A stretch of 64,000 nucleotides of DNA from Sulfobacillus thermotolerans (GTDB taxonomy: Bacteria > Bacillota > Sulfobacillia > Sulfobacillales > Sulfobacillaceae). The position numbers were made by a program, and so were the translations under genes. The stretch lies in NCBI GenBank assembly GCA_002951815.1, contig CP019454.1, forward strand, positions 2,914,001 to 2,978,000. The letters run 5' to 3'. The notes beneath the pieces were generated by a model, which worked only from the letters and a program-made list of their open reading frames with translations, was not told the origin of the DNA and did not search any database. Position 1 is the first letter of the stretch. Each line of letters begins with the position of its first letter. This document shows positions 44,837 to 53,336 of this stretch, in pieces.

Positions 44837-45709
44837 ATGGCAGCGCGGATCATTTTTAATCCGGCGGCAGGCAACGGCAAAGCCGTCAAGATACTCGAAT
44901 CAGTCAAGCCTTATTTAAGGGATCAAGACATTGAAATTGTGACAACTAAAGGTCCAGGACACGCCACCGAACTGGCTCGAGAAGTCGCGAACGAAAAGGA
45001 CCTGACCGTCATCTCGTTAGGTGGGGATGGCACCCATCATGAAGTGATTAATGGGCTCATGCCTATGGGCAAAACGATCTTCGGAGTGATTCCCGCAGGC
45101 ACCGGTAATGATTTTGTACGCGTCTTGCATTATCCTGCCAGTCTTGAACAGATGGTACATACGGCGCTATATGGGCCTAATCGGTGGTTTGATCTCGGAG
45201 CCATTGACGACCAATATTTTTTGACGGTAGCAGGCGCAGGGTTTGACGCCGAGGTCGCCGGCTGGGCCAACAAACATAAGAAACAGGGCAACGGCACGTG
45301 GGTCTTCATTCGCGGCATACTATATAATGCGCTGGGATATCGTCCCCAGCCCATGACCGTTACCATCGATGGCCACAGCACAACGCAAAATACCTTTATG
45401 ATTGCGATGGGTAACACGCAATATATTGCAGGAGGAATGAATATCTGTCCTCAGGCTGATCCCCATGATGGGCAATTCGAAATCATGTGGGTTGAAGGGA
45501 TCAAGCCGTGGCAAATTCTTCCGTTATTAACCCGTGTTTTTCGCGGCACTCATGTCAAAAGGTCTGTCGTGAAAACCTTCCCGGCGCGCGAATTGACGGT
45601 CGAAGGTCCCTCCGGCTTGTGGGTCCATGCTGATGGAGAACTTATCGGTCATTTGCCCGTTCACGTGAAGACTATTCCCAAAGCCATTCGCGTCCACATG
45701 GGAATTTAA
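44837..45709 (+). CDS. Diacylglycerol/lipid kinase (YegS/DgkB family)
   Basis: A 290-residue lipid kinase of the DgkB/YegS/BmrU group, which phosphorylates diacylglycerol or similar lipids. IIFNPAAGNGK, SLGGDGTHHEVINGLM (catalytic region) and IPAGTGNDF are intact in residues 1-90. No membrane helix; it works at the cytoplasmic membrane face. It follows nfo and precedes the GH1 gene by 17 bases. Confidence 0.9.
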   Translation: MAARIIFNPAAGNGKAVKILESVKPYLRDQDIEIVTTKGPGHATELAREVANEKDLTVISLGGDGTHHEVINGLMPMGKTIFGVIPAGTGNDFVRVLHYPASLEQMVHTALYGPNRWFDLGAIDDQYFLTVAGAGFDAEVAGWANKHKKQGNGTWVFIRGILYNALGYRPQPMTVTIDGHSTTQNTFMIAMGNTQYIAGGMNICPQADPHDGQFEIMWVEGIKPWQILPLLTRVFRGTHVKRSVVKTFPARELTVEGPSGLWVHADGELIGHLPVHVKTIPKAIRVHMGI

Positions 45710-45726
45710 GGCGAGGAATTCAGCAC

Positions 45727-46965
45727 ATGATACATTGGCCCACCGATCTACCCCCATTCTTATGGGGCGCTGCGACCTCGAGCCACCAGATCGAAGGGAA
45801 TAATCACAACAGTTGGACACAGTGGGAAGAGGCAGGACGGCATCAAGGCCGCATAGCGTCCGGGCAAGCCTGTGACCATTATGCACGATTTGCGCAAGAC
45901 TTGCCCTTATTTCACAGCCTGGGCATCAATGCCTACCGCTTTTCTATTGAGTGGAGCCGAATCGAGCCTGAACCCGGACAATTTGATACGCGTGCTCTCA
46001 ATCATTACGAGGCCATGATTGATTTATGCCATGATTTAGGAATGGAGCCGGTCATGACCTTGCACCACTTTACCCTCCCCATATGGTTCGCTCAGGCGGG
46101 CGGGTTTCTTCAGCCCCAGGCTCCTGCTCTCTTTGAACGTTTTGTCCAACAGGTGGTCGAGCACCTTGGCCCCAAAGTACGTTTCTATGTCACGATTAAT
46201 GAACCCATGATCTATGCCGTCATGGGTTATGGCATCGGCACCTGGCCGCCTGGGCACAAACGTTTACGAGACATCTGGGCACTGGGTCCCCAACTTATCA
46301 AGAGCCACCGCCGTGCCTATCACGTCATTAAAACCCGGCAGCCAGGCGCTCTAGTCGGACTAGCCCATCATATGGTGGCCTTTGAGCCCTTCGATCCCCA
46401 CTCGGTGTGGGACCGTGCGAGCAGCAAGATGCTCCATTACTTGTTCAACCGTCGCTTCTTGCAAGCCGCAGATAGCACGCAAGATTTTATTGGCATCAAT
46501 TATTACACACGCCAATACACCCATCGTCCGCACGTGCTGGTCCCTATTGCCTCGAAACCCGGGTCCTTCGTCACCGATATGGGATGGGAGATTTACCCCC
46601 AAGGGCTCGAACACTTTCTCAACGAGCTGAGGTCCTTTGGCAAGCCCATCGTGGTTACGGAAAACGGCATCGCCGCCGACGACACCGTTCGTCAACAATT
46701 TATTGCAGATCATGTGGCCGCTGTGAGCCGAGCCCAACAACAAGGTGCTGATGTCCGGGGCTATTTTTACTGGTCAGCGTTGGACAACTTTGAATGGGCC
46801 GAGGGCTTTCGGCCTCGATTTGGATTAATTGAAGTCGATTACTCGACACAAGAACGGACCTTACGCCCTAGCGCCGCCTTTTACCGTCAGCTGATTGCAG
46901 CCAATGCTCAGGCCTGGCCCATTAGCGTACCATCAAAACTGGCACCACCGGCTTCTCATCCTTAA
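45727..46965 (+). CDS. GH1-family beta-glycosidase
   Basis: A 412-residue family 1 glycoside hydrolase (beta-glucosidase or galactosidase). Its opening FLWGAATSSHQIEGN is typical, TINEPMIYA supplies the acid/base Glu near residue 160 and VTENGIA the nucleophile Glu near residue 315. Slightly shorter than the usual 440-480. It has no signal peptide, so it cleaves imported oligosaccharides. Its 3' end overlaps the convergent hypothetical gene by 44 bases. Confidence 0.93.
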   Translation: MIHWPTDLPPFLWGAATSSHQIEGNNHNSWTQWEEAGRHQGRIASGQACDHYARFAQDLPLFHSLGINAYRFSIEWSRIEPEPGQFDTRALNHYEAMIDLCHDLGMEPVMTLHHFTLPIWFAQAGGFLQPQAPALFERFVQQVVEHLGPKVRFYVTINEPMIYAVMGYGIGTWPPGHKRLRDIWALGPQLIKSHRRAYHVIKTRQPGALVGLAHHMVAFEPFDPHSVWDRASSKMLHYLFNRRFLQAADSTQDFIGINYYTRQYTHRPHVLVPIASKPGSFVTDMGWEIYPQGLEHFLNELRSFGKPIVVTENGIAADDTVRQQFIADHVAAVSRAQQQGADVRGYFYWSALDNFEWAEGFRPRFGLIEVDYSTQERTLRPSAAFYRQLIAANAQAWPISVPSKLAPPASHP

Positions 46966-47428
46966 AGCATTGCACGTAGTCCTCCGGGGAGAGCTTCTGC
47001 TGCGCTCCCAACGTTTCTAACCACTCGGGCGTAATGACAGGACGTTGCCCCAAGGCCCCATGATAATACTTTTCCAAGGCCACCTGGGTCAAAGGCGGCA
47101 TAGGCAAATCCACAATCGCCTGCCCTAGAGCCGAGCAGGTTGCCTCATCCAGCACATACGGCTCCCGGGGTGCCTCGTCTAAGAGCCCTGCCGCACGCAA
47201 TATTTCCATCGCCGCATCATAATCCACCCGACCCTTCCGGTAGCTCACGCGCACAGCATGTACGCCCACCTTCAAAGGAAAGGCCTCGGGCGGCCATGAC
47301 GCCAACTGACTTGTTAGCGTCTGCCGCAACTGCTGCTCTTCTAATTCCAGCTGTTTTATGGTGCGACGCACAGTAGCCAAACGCAGAATATCTTGCGCTA
47401 TTTCGGGTGTTAAGGGGGGTATGTCCAT
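46922..47428 (-). CDS. Hypothetical protein, 168 residues
   Basis: An unrecognised cytosolic protein. The first 60 residues form a coiled-coil-like helix (RRTIKQLELEEQQLRQTL), followed by HAVRVSYRKGRVDYDAAM and an acidic, mixed C-terminus. The start half has a faint resemblance to phage helper proteins. ATG 47428 follows AAGGAGG; a frame to 47458 has no site. It overlaps the end of the GH1 gene. Confidence 0.65.
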   Translation of the reverse strand: MDIPPLTPEIAQDILRLATVRRTIKQLELEEQQLRQTLTSQLASWPPEAFPLKVGVHAVRVSYRKGRVDYDAAMEILRAAGLLDEAPREPYVLDEATCSALGQAIVDLPMPPLTQVALEKYYHGALGQRPVITPEWLETLGAQQKLSPEDYVQCFKDEKPVVPVLMVR

Positions 47429-47559
47429 GCGTGCCTCCTTGCTCTTTGTCCTAGTCAATGCATAGAAGGCAAGCAGAAGATTTAGACCAAAAACTTTTAA
47501 GGCTTTATTGTTTTAAGCAGTCAGCGCAGAGTAATTTGGGGAGGACATCGAGTTCATGC

Positions 47560-48543
47560 TCAAAACTGCGTAGGAGCCGCTAAGATTTTTTGGGGATCTA
47601 ACACAAAAGGGCCGTCACGTTCCACCCGTAATGACACCGGTTCATCAGGGCGCAAGACTACGGTCCGTTCGCCATCTAAGGCTACTGATCCTCCTTGGGG
47701 CCGTGACCACACCACGGGGCTGTTCAGATCCACGGTAGCAGAAGCTTTTACATAAAAAGGCACCACGAGCCCAGGCGCCATCACCGCCAGAACCGGGCGC
47801 TGACCCATCGTCTCGTCTCCTAAGGTAAGATGTAATGCCACATCATCATCGGCATAGGTGGGCTGAAAAAACCCCCCGACATTTGACAAGCCGGGACGAA
47901 CGGGATCGGCCATACTCAAAAACAATTGTTCCACATCCTCGGGACGCCATACCGCTAAAGCCCCGGTATAGGTTTGGCGGACCAACGCCGCATCAATTAA
48001 TGCCAGTTCCTCATGGCCATTGTCCAATTGCACGTGAATGAGTTTGGCTTGCCGGCCGACCAGAAGCGGGTCGTCTCCACGGACGGCATACAAGGCGGCG
48101 GCAAACCCTGCGGCGGTCTGGTCGCCCGTCCAACACGCGACGTTATTGGTTCCTCCCGCGATCGGCAGCATGGGAATGCGTAATCCTGCTTGAGCCACGT
48201 TACGCTGCGTCCCGTCTCCCCCCACGGACACGACAACACGCGCTCCCTCATCTTGCAAGCGTCTCGCCCAATCTGTCGTCGACGCTCCATTACTGGGTTC
48301 CTTTTCTGCTGCGACTAGGCGTACGGGTAAGAGTTCGCCCAGTTCGTGTAATGCATAGCGCCCAAAACCCTCGTAGTCATTGACCATCACCACTTCGGTG
48401 TCAGGGACCGCGGCCATCCCCGACAACAAGCGGCGCGCGGTCAACATCTTCTCGGGTGCCGACTGCAATGATGCGGCCGCCACCAAACGCCGAATATCAC
48501 GTCCCGCCATCGGATTGATAATCAGGCCAATTGTCGTCATCAA
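47560..48543 (-). CDS. ATP-NAD kinase / AcoX-like family protein
   Basis: A 327-residue protein of the NAD-kinase fold. IGLIINPMAGRDIRR at the N-terminus, VVSVGGDGTQRNVAQAG and LPIAGGTNNVACW are the nucleotide-binding motifs. Family members include NAD kinase and the poorly known AcoX proteins. The substrate cannot be assigned. It starts four bases after the MarR-family gene stop and may be controlled by that regulator. Confidence 0.8.
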   Translation of the reverse strand: MMTTIGLIINPMAGRDIRRLVAAASLQSAPEKMLTARRLLSGMAAVPDTEVVMVNDYEGFGRYALHELGELLPVRLVAAEKEPSNGASTTDWARRLQDEGARVVVSVGGDGTQRNVAQAGLRIPMLPIAGGTNNVACWTGDQTAAGFAAALYAVRGDDPLLVGRQAKLIHVQLDNGHEELALIDAALVRQTYTGALAVWRPEDVEQLFLSMADPVRPGLSNVGGFFQPTYADDDVALHLTLGDETMGQRPVLAVMAPGLVVPFYVKASATVDLNSPVVWSRPQGGSVALDGERTVVLRPDEPVSLRVERDGPFVLDPQKILAAPTQF

Positions 48544-48547
48544 CGTA

Positions 48548-48991
48548 TCACCTGTTTTTCGCCATTGATTCCGGCGGAATCAGCTTGTTCAAAAGCCCAA
48601 TCAATTGGTCTTGTTCCTCCGGCGTCAACCGTTCATCCGCGCGTTGTGCCAAAAACTCGACATGTTCACGCCGTTCCCGTGTCAACAACGCTTCTCCGCT
48701 TTCCGAGAGCCTAAGCCACACCATACGGCGGTCTTGAGGGTCACGGTCTTTAGACAATAACCCTTTTTGCGCTAAAGCATCCACCGCCCTTGTCGCCGTC
48801 GGAGCCGATACCTGCAAATGCTTGGCCATGTCCATAAGCGTCAATGTCCCTTGGTCTCGAATCATGTACAGCGTATGGTATTGGGTAGGGGTAATATGCC
48901 ATGGGGCTCGGTCACGAGCAAACTGACGCCCCATCATGCGCAAGACGCGAAACGCCCCATCAAACAAAGATTCTGCCTTTTCTTGATCCAC
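48548..48991 (-). CDS. MarR-family transcriptional regulator
   Basis: A 147-residue winged-helix regulator: TPTQYHTLYMIRDQGTLTLMDMAKHL, then VSAPTATRAVDALAQKGLLSKDRDPQDRRMVWLRLS, the recognition helix and wing. GTG 48991 gives a family-sized protein behind AAGGAG; longer frames to 49099 have no site. It is followed by the NAD-kinase-like gene. The ligand is unknown. Confidence 0.83.
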   Translation of the reverse strand: MDQEKAESLFDGAFRVLRMMGRQFARDRAPWHITPTQYHTLYMIRDQGTLTLMDMAKHLQVSAPTATRAVDALAQKGLLSKDRDPQDRRMVWLRLSESGEALLTRERREHVEFLAQRADERLTPEEQDQLIGLLNKLIPPESMAKNR

Positions 48992-49088
48992 GGCCTTGTG
49001 TCTCACTCCTTCTGCATAGCATACCATCTGAGACGCATAAGCGGTAGATTTCCCGCCAAAAGAAGCCAGATTTCTCAACAAAATGGAC

Positions 49089-49114
49089 GGCGGAGGCATT
49101 GAGCCCCCGCCGCC
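49089..49114 (-). terminator. GC-rich hairpin after the Tau-like operon
   Basis: An imperfect GC-rich stem with a TCAAT-like loop lies just past the ATPase gene stop on the minus strand and is followed by a T-rich stretch. It probably separates the transporter operon from the MarR unit; readthrough is possible. Confidence 0.5.
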
Positions 49115-49116
49115 AT

Positions 49117-49893
49117 TTAGCCTGCTGTTTGGCTATGCGGTGGTCGTAGGATATGGAGCACCTCTTTCTTATAGCGCAAAAATTCCGGAGAAAGCACCAT
49201 ATCCCAATTGCGTGGGCGGCCTAACCCAATATCAATCACCTGCGCAATCCGCCCAGGTCTAGGTGTCATAACGATAACACGGTCCGCCAACACAATGGCC
49301 TCTTCGACGTCATGCGTGATAAAGAGAACCGTGGGCCTTAAGCGGTCCCAGATGGTCAACAGAAACTTTTGCATGTCGGTTCGCGTTTGCGCGTCAAGAG
49401 CGCCAAAAGGCTCATCCATGAGAAGCATTTGCGGTTCTGTAATCAAGGCCCGCGCAATCGCCGCCCGTTGCTGCATACCGCCCGAGAGCTGATAGGGAAA
49501 ATGGTTCTCGAAACCTTTGAGTCCCATAATCTCGATGATTTTGGCCACTTTATCGTGCGAACGCGTCTTGCGTCCCTCTTGCAGCGTTAAGCCAAAGCCA
49601 ATATTGTCGAACACGGTCATCCAAGGAAGCAACGAAGGCTGTTGAAACACCACCGCTCGGTCTGGTCCAGGCTTGCGAACGGGTACGCCATTAACCACGA
49701 TGTCGCCTTGTGAAACAGATTCAAAGCCTGCGACCATGTTCAAGACCGTTGTTTTCCCACATCCCGAAGGGCCGACAATGCAAACAAACTCGCCAGCTTC
49801 AATTTGCGCATCAAAATCATCCACCGCCAGCACGGGCTTCCCCCCTTTTTGCGTGGGGGGGTAGAACTTGCTGACATTTTGCAGTGATATCAC
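49117..49893 (-). CDS. Taurine/sulfonate-type ABC transporter, ATPase
   Basis: A 258-residue ABC ATPase of the TauB/SsuB/NrtD group. Walker A GPSGCGKTTVLN, LSGGMQQRAAIARAL and LLMDEPFGALD are intact. Last gene of a three-gene leftward operon, 12 bases after the binding protein gene. The transported compound is read from the other subunits. Confidence 0.9.
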   Translation of the reverse strand: MISLQNVSKFYPPTQKGGKPVLAVDDFDAQIEAGEFVCIVGPSGCGKTTVLNMVAGFESVSQGDIVVNGVPVRKPGPDRAVVFQQPSLLPWMTVFDNIGFGLTLQEGRKTRSHDKVAKIIEIMGLKGFENHFPYQLSGGMQQRAAIARALITEPQMLLMDEPFGALDAQTRTDMQKFLLTIWDRLRPTVLFITHDVEEAIVLADRVIVMTPRPGRIAQVIDIGLGRPRNWDMVLSPEFLRYKKEVLHILRPPHSQTAG

Positions 49894-49905
49894 CGTCTTT
49901 CCCCC

Positions 49906-50949
49906 TTACCCCTGATGTTCTTGGTGATAGACCGTCTCGCAATAACTCGGATCGACGTATTGACTAAGATTGGGGGGGACGCTGGAAATTTGACCGGTCT
50001 GCTTCAACCACTGCGCCGCTGAAGTTAACGAGCGCGTCACAAGGGAATCTTTGACGGTACTGGCCGTCCCCAAGCGGCGGGGTGTCAATTCCTGGGCCAG
50101 CGTGGTAAAGCTGAGGCCTGCCGCCTGGCTACGCGCTTCGGCAGGAGAAATCCCATTGAGTTTGGCAATGTCTTCAAACGATTTCGTTGGGTGTTGGTAA
50201 AAGAACTTTACGCCGTCCTCTTCGGCCTTCACGAACTCATCGACTAGCTGGGGATTTTTAGCGGCAAAGTGCGCATTGACCACCGCTAAATTAAAAATCG
50301 GCGCTTTGTCCACCTGATCCTGGTCATAAATCAGAATATGTCCATCATCTTGCTGCATTTCATTGAGAAATGGCGCCCACACATAGGCGGCATCAATGCG
50401 GCCCGTTTTCCACGCGGCCACCATATCCGGCGGTGACATATTGTTGATTTGCACCGATGATACGGGGAGATGGTGCATGGCCAGCGCCGTATCTAGCTCA
50501 AAAGGCGAAGTGGAACCGCTTACCAATGCCACCGTCTTCCCCTCTAAATTTTGCAGCGAATGGATATGACTGCCGTTTTTCACCACCAATCCCTCGGCCG
50601 TCGTATACCGCTCCATGGCCCAAACCACTTTAAGCGGCACACCCCGAGCAATCGCCGCTGCTGTTGGAGGATTGCCCAGAGTTGTCATAAAGTCCAAGGA
50701 TCCTGATGCAAGTGAGGTCAGCGCGTCAGGGCCGGAGGAAAAATACTTCAACACCACGTGGGCATGCATCGTCTTTTGAAAAAAGTTTTGTTCTATCGCC
50801 ACAGACTCCGGATCGGGCGCATTTTCGTAGCCAATCGTCACCGTCGGTTCACTGGCTGCCCCAGACGTGCCGCACCCGGCCACGATGGCCATTAATGGCA
50901 ACACCATTAATCCGGCCAGAAACGGCTTCAAGGTCTTCTTTTTCTCCAC
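49906..50949 (-). CDS. ABC transporter substrate-binding lipoprotein (TauA/SsuA-like)
   Basis: A 347-residue binding protein with a lipoprotein signal (lipobox AIVAGC near residue 26). It has the TauA/SsuA pattern: VTIGYENAPDPESVAIEQ, SGSLDFMTTLGNPPTAAAIARG, VALVSGSTSPFELDTAL and DAAYVWAPFLNEM. Best match is taurine-type binding proteins, so taurine or another sulfonate or small zwitterion is likely, though not proven. Middle gene of the operon. The gap before it (51 bases) holds its AGGAGG site. Confidence 0.87.
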   Translation of the reverse strand: MEKKKTLKPFLAGLMVLPLMAIVAGCGTSGAASEPTVTIGYENAPDPESVAIEQNFFQKTMHAHVVLKYFSSGPDALTSLASGSLDFMTTLGNPPTAAAIARGVPLKVVWAMERYTTAEGLVVKNGSHIHSLQNLEGKTVALVSGSTSPFELDTALAMHHLPVSSVQINNMSPPDMVAAWKTGRIDAAYVWAPFLNEMQQDDGHILIYDQDQVDKAPIFNLAVVNAHFAAKNPQLVDEFVKAEEDGVKFFYQHPTKSFEDIAKLNGISPAEARSQAAGLSFTTLAQELTPRRLGTASTVKDSLVTRSLTSAAQWLKQTGQISSVPPNLSQYVDPSYCETVYHQEHQG

Positions 50950-51001
50950 ATAACATCCTCCTTCGTTTTATGGCTGTGGGTTTTTGCCATCTTGATTGTG
51001 T

Positions 51002-51853
51002 TTATGCTTTCCCCTTCCATGGTGTGACACGGTGCTCAATGGAGCGAATAATCAACTCCATGCCGTATCCCAACAACCCAATCATGACGATGCCGACAAA
51101 GACTACCCCAATTTGTAATTCATTGCCGGCCGACTCAATCATCCATCCTAGGCCCTTGGAGGCAGCAATCATTTCCGCTGCCACTAAACAGGTCCAGGCA
51201 ATTCCAATGCCAACCCGCATGCCCGTAAAGATTTCTGGAAGCGCTGAAGGAAAGATGACATAGCGGAAAATCTGACGCTTGTTAGCGCCTAAGCATTGCG
51301 CTACGCGAATGCGCGTTTCTTGAACACTCTTAACGCCTGACATCGCGCTGATGATGATAATCGGGATGGTGCAGAAGAAAATCAAAACCACCTTGGACGT
51401 CTCCCCAATGCCAAACCAGACAATCATGACGGGGATGTACGCCAAGGGCGGAATCGGCCGCAAAAATTGCAACAGCGGATCAATCGCTAAGAACACCCAA
51501 TCCGTGGACGCCATCCAAAATCCAATCGGCACGCCCACGACCACTGCTGCTATAAATCCGGTCGTAATCCTCCCCAAACTGTAAAGCGTACTGGTTAACA
51601 GTGGCTCCCCACTATAACCGACCGTCGCGACGGTGATAAAGTCATGGACAACGGCCCCGGGTGAAGGCAAGGCCGTTGGAGGAAAGAGATTTAAGGCCGT
51701 CACTCCCCACCACAAGGCTATCATGATAACGGCGACGAGCCATGGCACGTAGCCACGATAGGGCTTTTTGTCTTCCTTCCACACTTTTTGCTCCAGTGCG
51801 CCTTCGGCGCTTTCGGCGTCAAGCTCATCAGACGCCATGTAGCTATACCCCAT
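51002..51853 (-). CDS. Taurine/sulfonate-type ABC transporter, permease
   Basis: A 283-residue membrane subunit with about six helices and the conserved coupling loop CLGANKRQIFRYVIFPSALPEI. ATG 51853 follows AAGGAGG by eight bases; a frame to 51922 runs into the leader terminator and is not coding. First gene of the operon, directly downstream of a c-di-AMP riboswitch. Confidence 0.9.
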   Translation of the reverse strand: MGYSYMASDELDAESAEGALEQKVWKEDKKPYRGYVPWLVAVIMIALWWGVTALNLFPPTALPSPGAVVHDFITVATVGYSGEPLLTSTLYSLGRITTGFIAAVVVGVPIGFWMASTDWVFLAIDPLLQFLRPIPPLAYIPVMIVWFGIGETSKVVLIFFCTIPIIIISAMSGVKSVQETRIRVAQCLGANKRQIFRYVIFPSALPEIFTGMRVGIGIAWTCLVAAEMIAASKGLGWMIESAGNELQIGVVFVGIVMIGLLGYGMELIIRSIEHRVTPWKGKA

Positions 51854-51924
51854 GTCAGCAGCCTCCTTGCAAATGCATAATCTCTTCTCATCTCCTATCC
51901 AACTGAACAGTCGCCCCATCAAAG

Positions 51925-51946
51925 AAAAAACCGGGCTAAAGCCCGG
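51925..51946 (-). terminator. Riboswitch-associated intrinsic terminator
   Basis: On the minus strand a six-pair GC stem (51931-51936 with 51941-51946, four-base loop) is followed by six T. It lies between the riboswitch aptamer and the permease start, 72 bases upstream of it, so it can stop transcription before the operon. Confidence 0.85.
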
Positions 51947-51960
51947 GCATAGTCCAAGCC

Positions 51961-52072
51961 TTCCAAGCCGACGAGGTAAGCTGACGGGCTAGGGCGGATG
52001 GCTGCCCCCTTGCGTACGCCCCGAAAATTGGGTCCCCCGTTCGTGTGATGACACGATTTGGCGATTGATTCA
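51961..52072 (-). ncRNA. c-di-AMP riboswitch (ydaO/yuaA class)
   Basis: Read leftward this region carries the conserved core of the ydaO/yuaA riboswitch: ACGGGGGACCCAAT, then GGGGCGTACG, and CCCGTCAGCTTACCTCG near the 3' end, closed by GCC/GGC ends (5' side near 52060, 3' side 51967-51972). B. subtilis ydaO has nearly the same blocks in the same order. The class normally binds c-di-AMP and turns genes off. A terminator follows 15 bases later. Coordinates of the 5' edge are approximate. Confidence 0.87.
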
Positions 52073-52265
52073 ATTGGCACGCCGCTCTCTAGCCTAGAAT
52101 ATGCTGTAGATGCAACGCTTGTGCTTTTTAAGGCTACCATGGATAAGCGGATGTTGGCAATTTCGACCTATACTGACAAATATCGCAACCGAAAATTTAA
52201 GCTCCCCATTCTTCCCCAAATTGGGTAAGATAATGGGCATACCTGATTTTCCAGGAGGTTCTGTG

Positions 52266-52886
52266 TTGCCCTCATTTGCAGATATCATACTCATTCGACA
52301 TGGTGAAAGCGAAGCCAATGCCGCCGGTCGCTTTGCCTGTCGCTCATGGGATCCAGCCCTTACGGCAACAGGACGGGCTCAAGCACAACAACTGGCCCAC
52401 CAATGGCATAACGCGCCCATACGCTATTTGGTTACAAGCCCGTTGCTCAGAGCCCAAGAAACGCTAGCCCCTTTAGCCCAAGATCATGACTTGACTCCCG
52501 TGATTTTGCCTGATTTAGCCGAAGTCAATCTAGGCCAATGGGATGGAAAGCGCCTGCGCGATCTTGAGGAAGCGGAGTCCCCGTCCTTTATCGCATGGCG
52601 TCAAGATCCTGATCGCAATCCACCCCCTGGCGGCGAAAGCATTCGGGCGGTGGGGCAACGCGTGTTGAACGCCCTGGCCCACTTTGTGGAACCCCGAGAA
52701 CGCCATACCTTGACGATTGCTGCCACCCATGCGGACTGCATTAAAGGCGCGGTGATGCTGATTATGAACGCTGAAGGTCCCATGGCGCGTCGCCTGGTTG
52801 TCCCTAATGCGGGTCACGTTGTCTTGCGCTGGTACGAGACGGGCGTGTGGACCATGGTCTTTGCCGATCCCAGAGTCCCGTCGTAA
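52266..52886 (+). CDS. Histidine phosphatase family protein
   Basis: A roughly 206-residue phosphatase of the cofactor-dependent phosphoglycerate mutase superfamily. LIRHGESEAN gives the phospho-His near residue 13, SPLLRAQETLAPL the substrate pocket, and the second His is in AATHADCIKG near residue 160. TTG 52266 (or GTG 52263) follows AGGAGG; the longer frame upstream has no site. Substrate unknown; such enzymes include GpmB and CobC-like phosphatases. Confidence 0.83.
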   Translation: MPSFADIILIRHGESEANAAGRFACRSWDPALTATGRAQAQQLAHQWHNAPIRYLVTSPLLRAQETLAPLAQDHDLTPVILPDLAEVNLGQWDGKRLRDLEEAESPSFIAWRQDPDRNPPPGGESIRAVGQRVLNALAHFVEPRERHTLTIAATHADCIKGAVMLIMNAEGPMARRLVVPNAGHVVLRWYETGVWTMVFADPRVPS

Positions 52887-52889
52887 CCG

Positions 52890-53183
52890 CTAAACAATTT
52901 GAGAGTCTAGGGGCAAGTCCCAAGCAATACGCCGGATCATATCCGCGGTTTTCAGCATATCCTCGGTGCAAAGGCCGGCCCACAAGTAAAGCGGCGGTTG
53001 ACCAGGAAGGCGATACTCGTGTACCCACCCCCGCTGAGTCAAGGCGGTTAACACGCGGGCAACCACGCTGGGATCAAGCCGTGCGTACCCAGCCAAGGTT
53101 CCAATTGCCGCTGCGCGCCTCTGAACCCATAGAGCCGCCAACACTTGCGGCATCTTTTGTGCGTCGCCATTTTCATCCCACAT
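52890..53183 (-). CDS. Small winged-helix protein of unknown function
   Basis: A 97-residue protein with a MarR/FeoC-like winged-helix look: LAGYARLDPSVVARVLTALTQRGWVHEY then a beta-wing GQPPLYLW. ATG 53183 follows AAGGAGGCGG. No Cys ligands of FeoC are seen. It lies beside, and divergent from, a metal or cobalamin importer, so it might regulate it; this is positional. It ends four bases after the phosphatase stop. Confidence 0.55.
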   Translation of the reverse strand: MWDENGDAQKMPQVLAALWVQRRAAAIGTLAGYARLDPSVVARVLTALTQRGWVHEYRLPGQPPLYLWAGLCTEDMLKTADMIRRIAWDLPLDSQIV

Positions 53184-53336
53184 GCTCACCGCCTCCTTTG
53201 TGTTCTTAAGCAATGGATATGCGTCAACAACATGGTCCGTTCGTCCCTTTTTCTTGTGTTTACCAGCTATTCAGCATACACTTCCATTATGGCAAAGAAT
53301 TCTTTGTAAAAATTCGTGATGTAAGGAGAAAGATCT

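Noticed and set aside
51919-52140. Minus-strand open frame over the leader of the Tau-like operon
   Set aside because: It covers the riboswitch and terminator, has no ribosome site and no homology; the RNA explains the conserved bases.
53184-53336. Possible cobalamin riboswitch before the BtuF/FecB-like gene
   Set aside because: The gap is too short and lacks the conserved B12-box, so no riboswitch is called and the ligand stays open.
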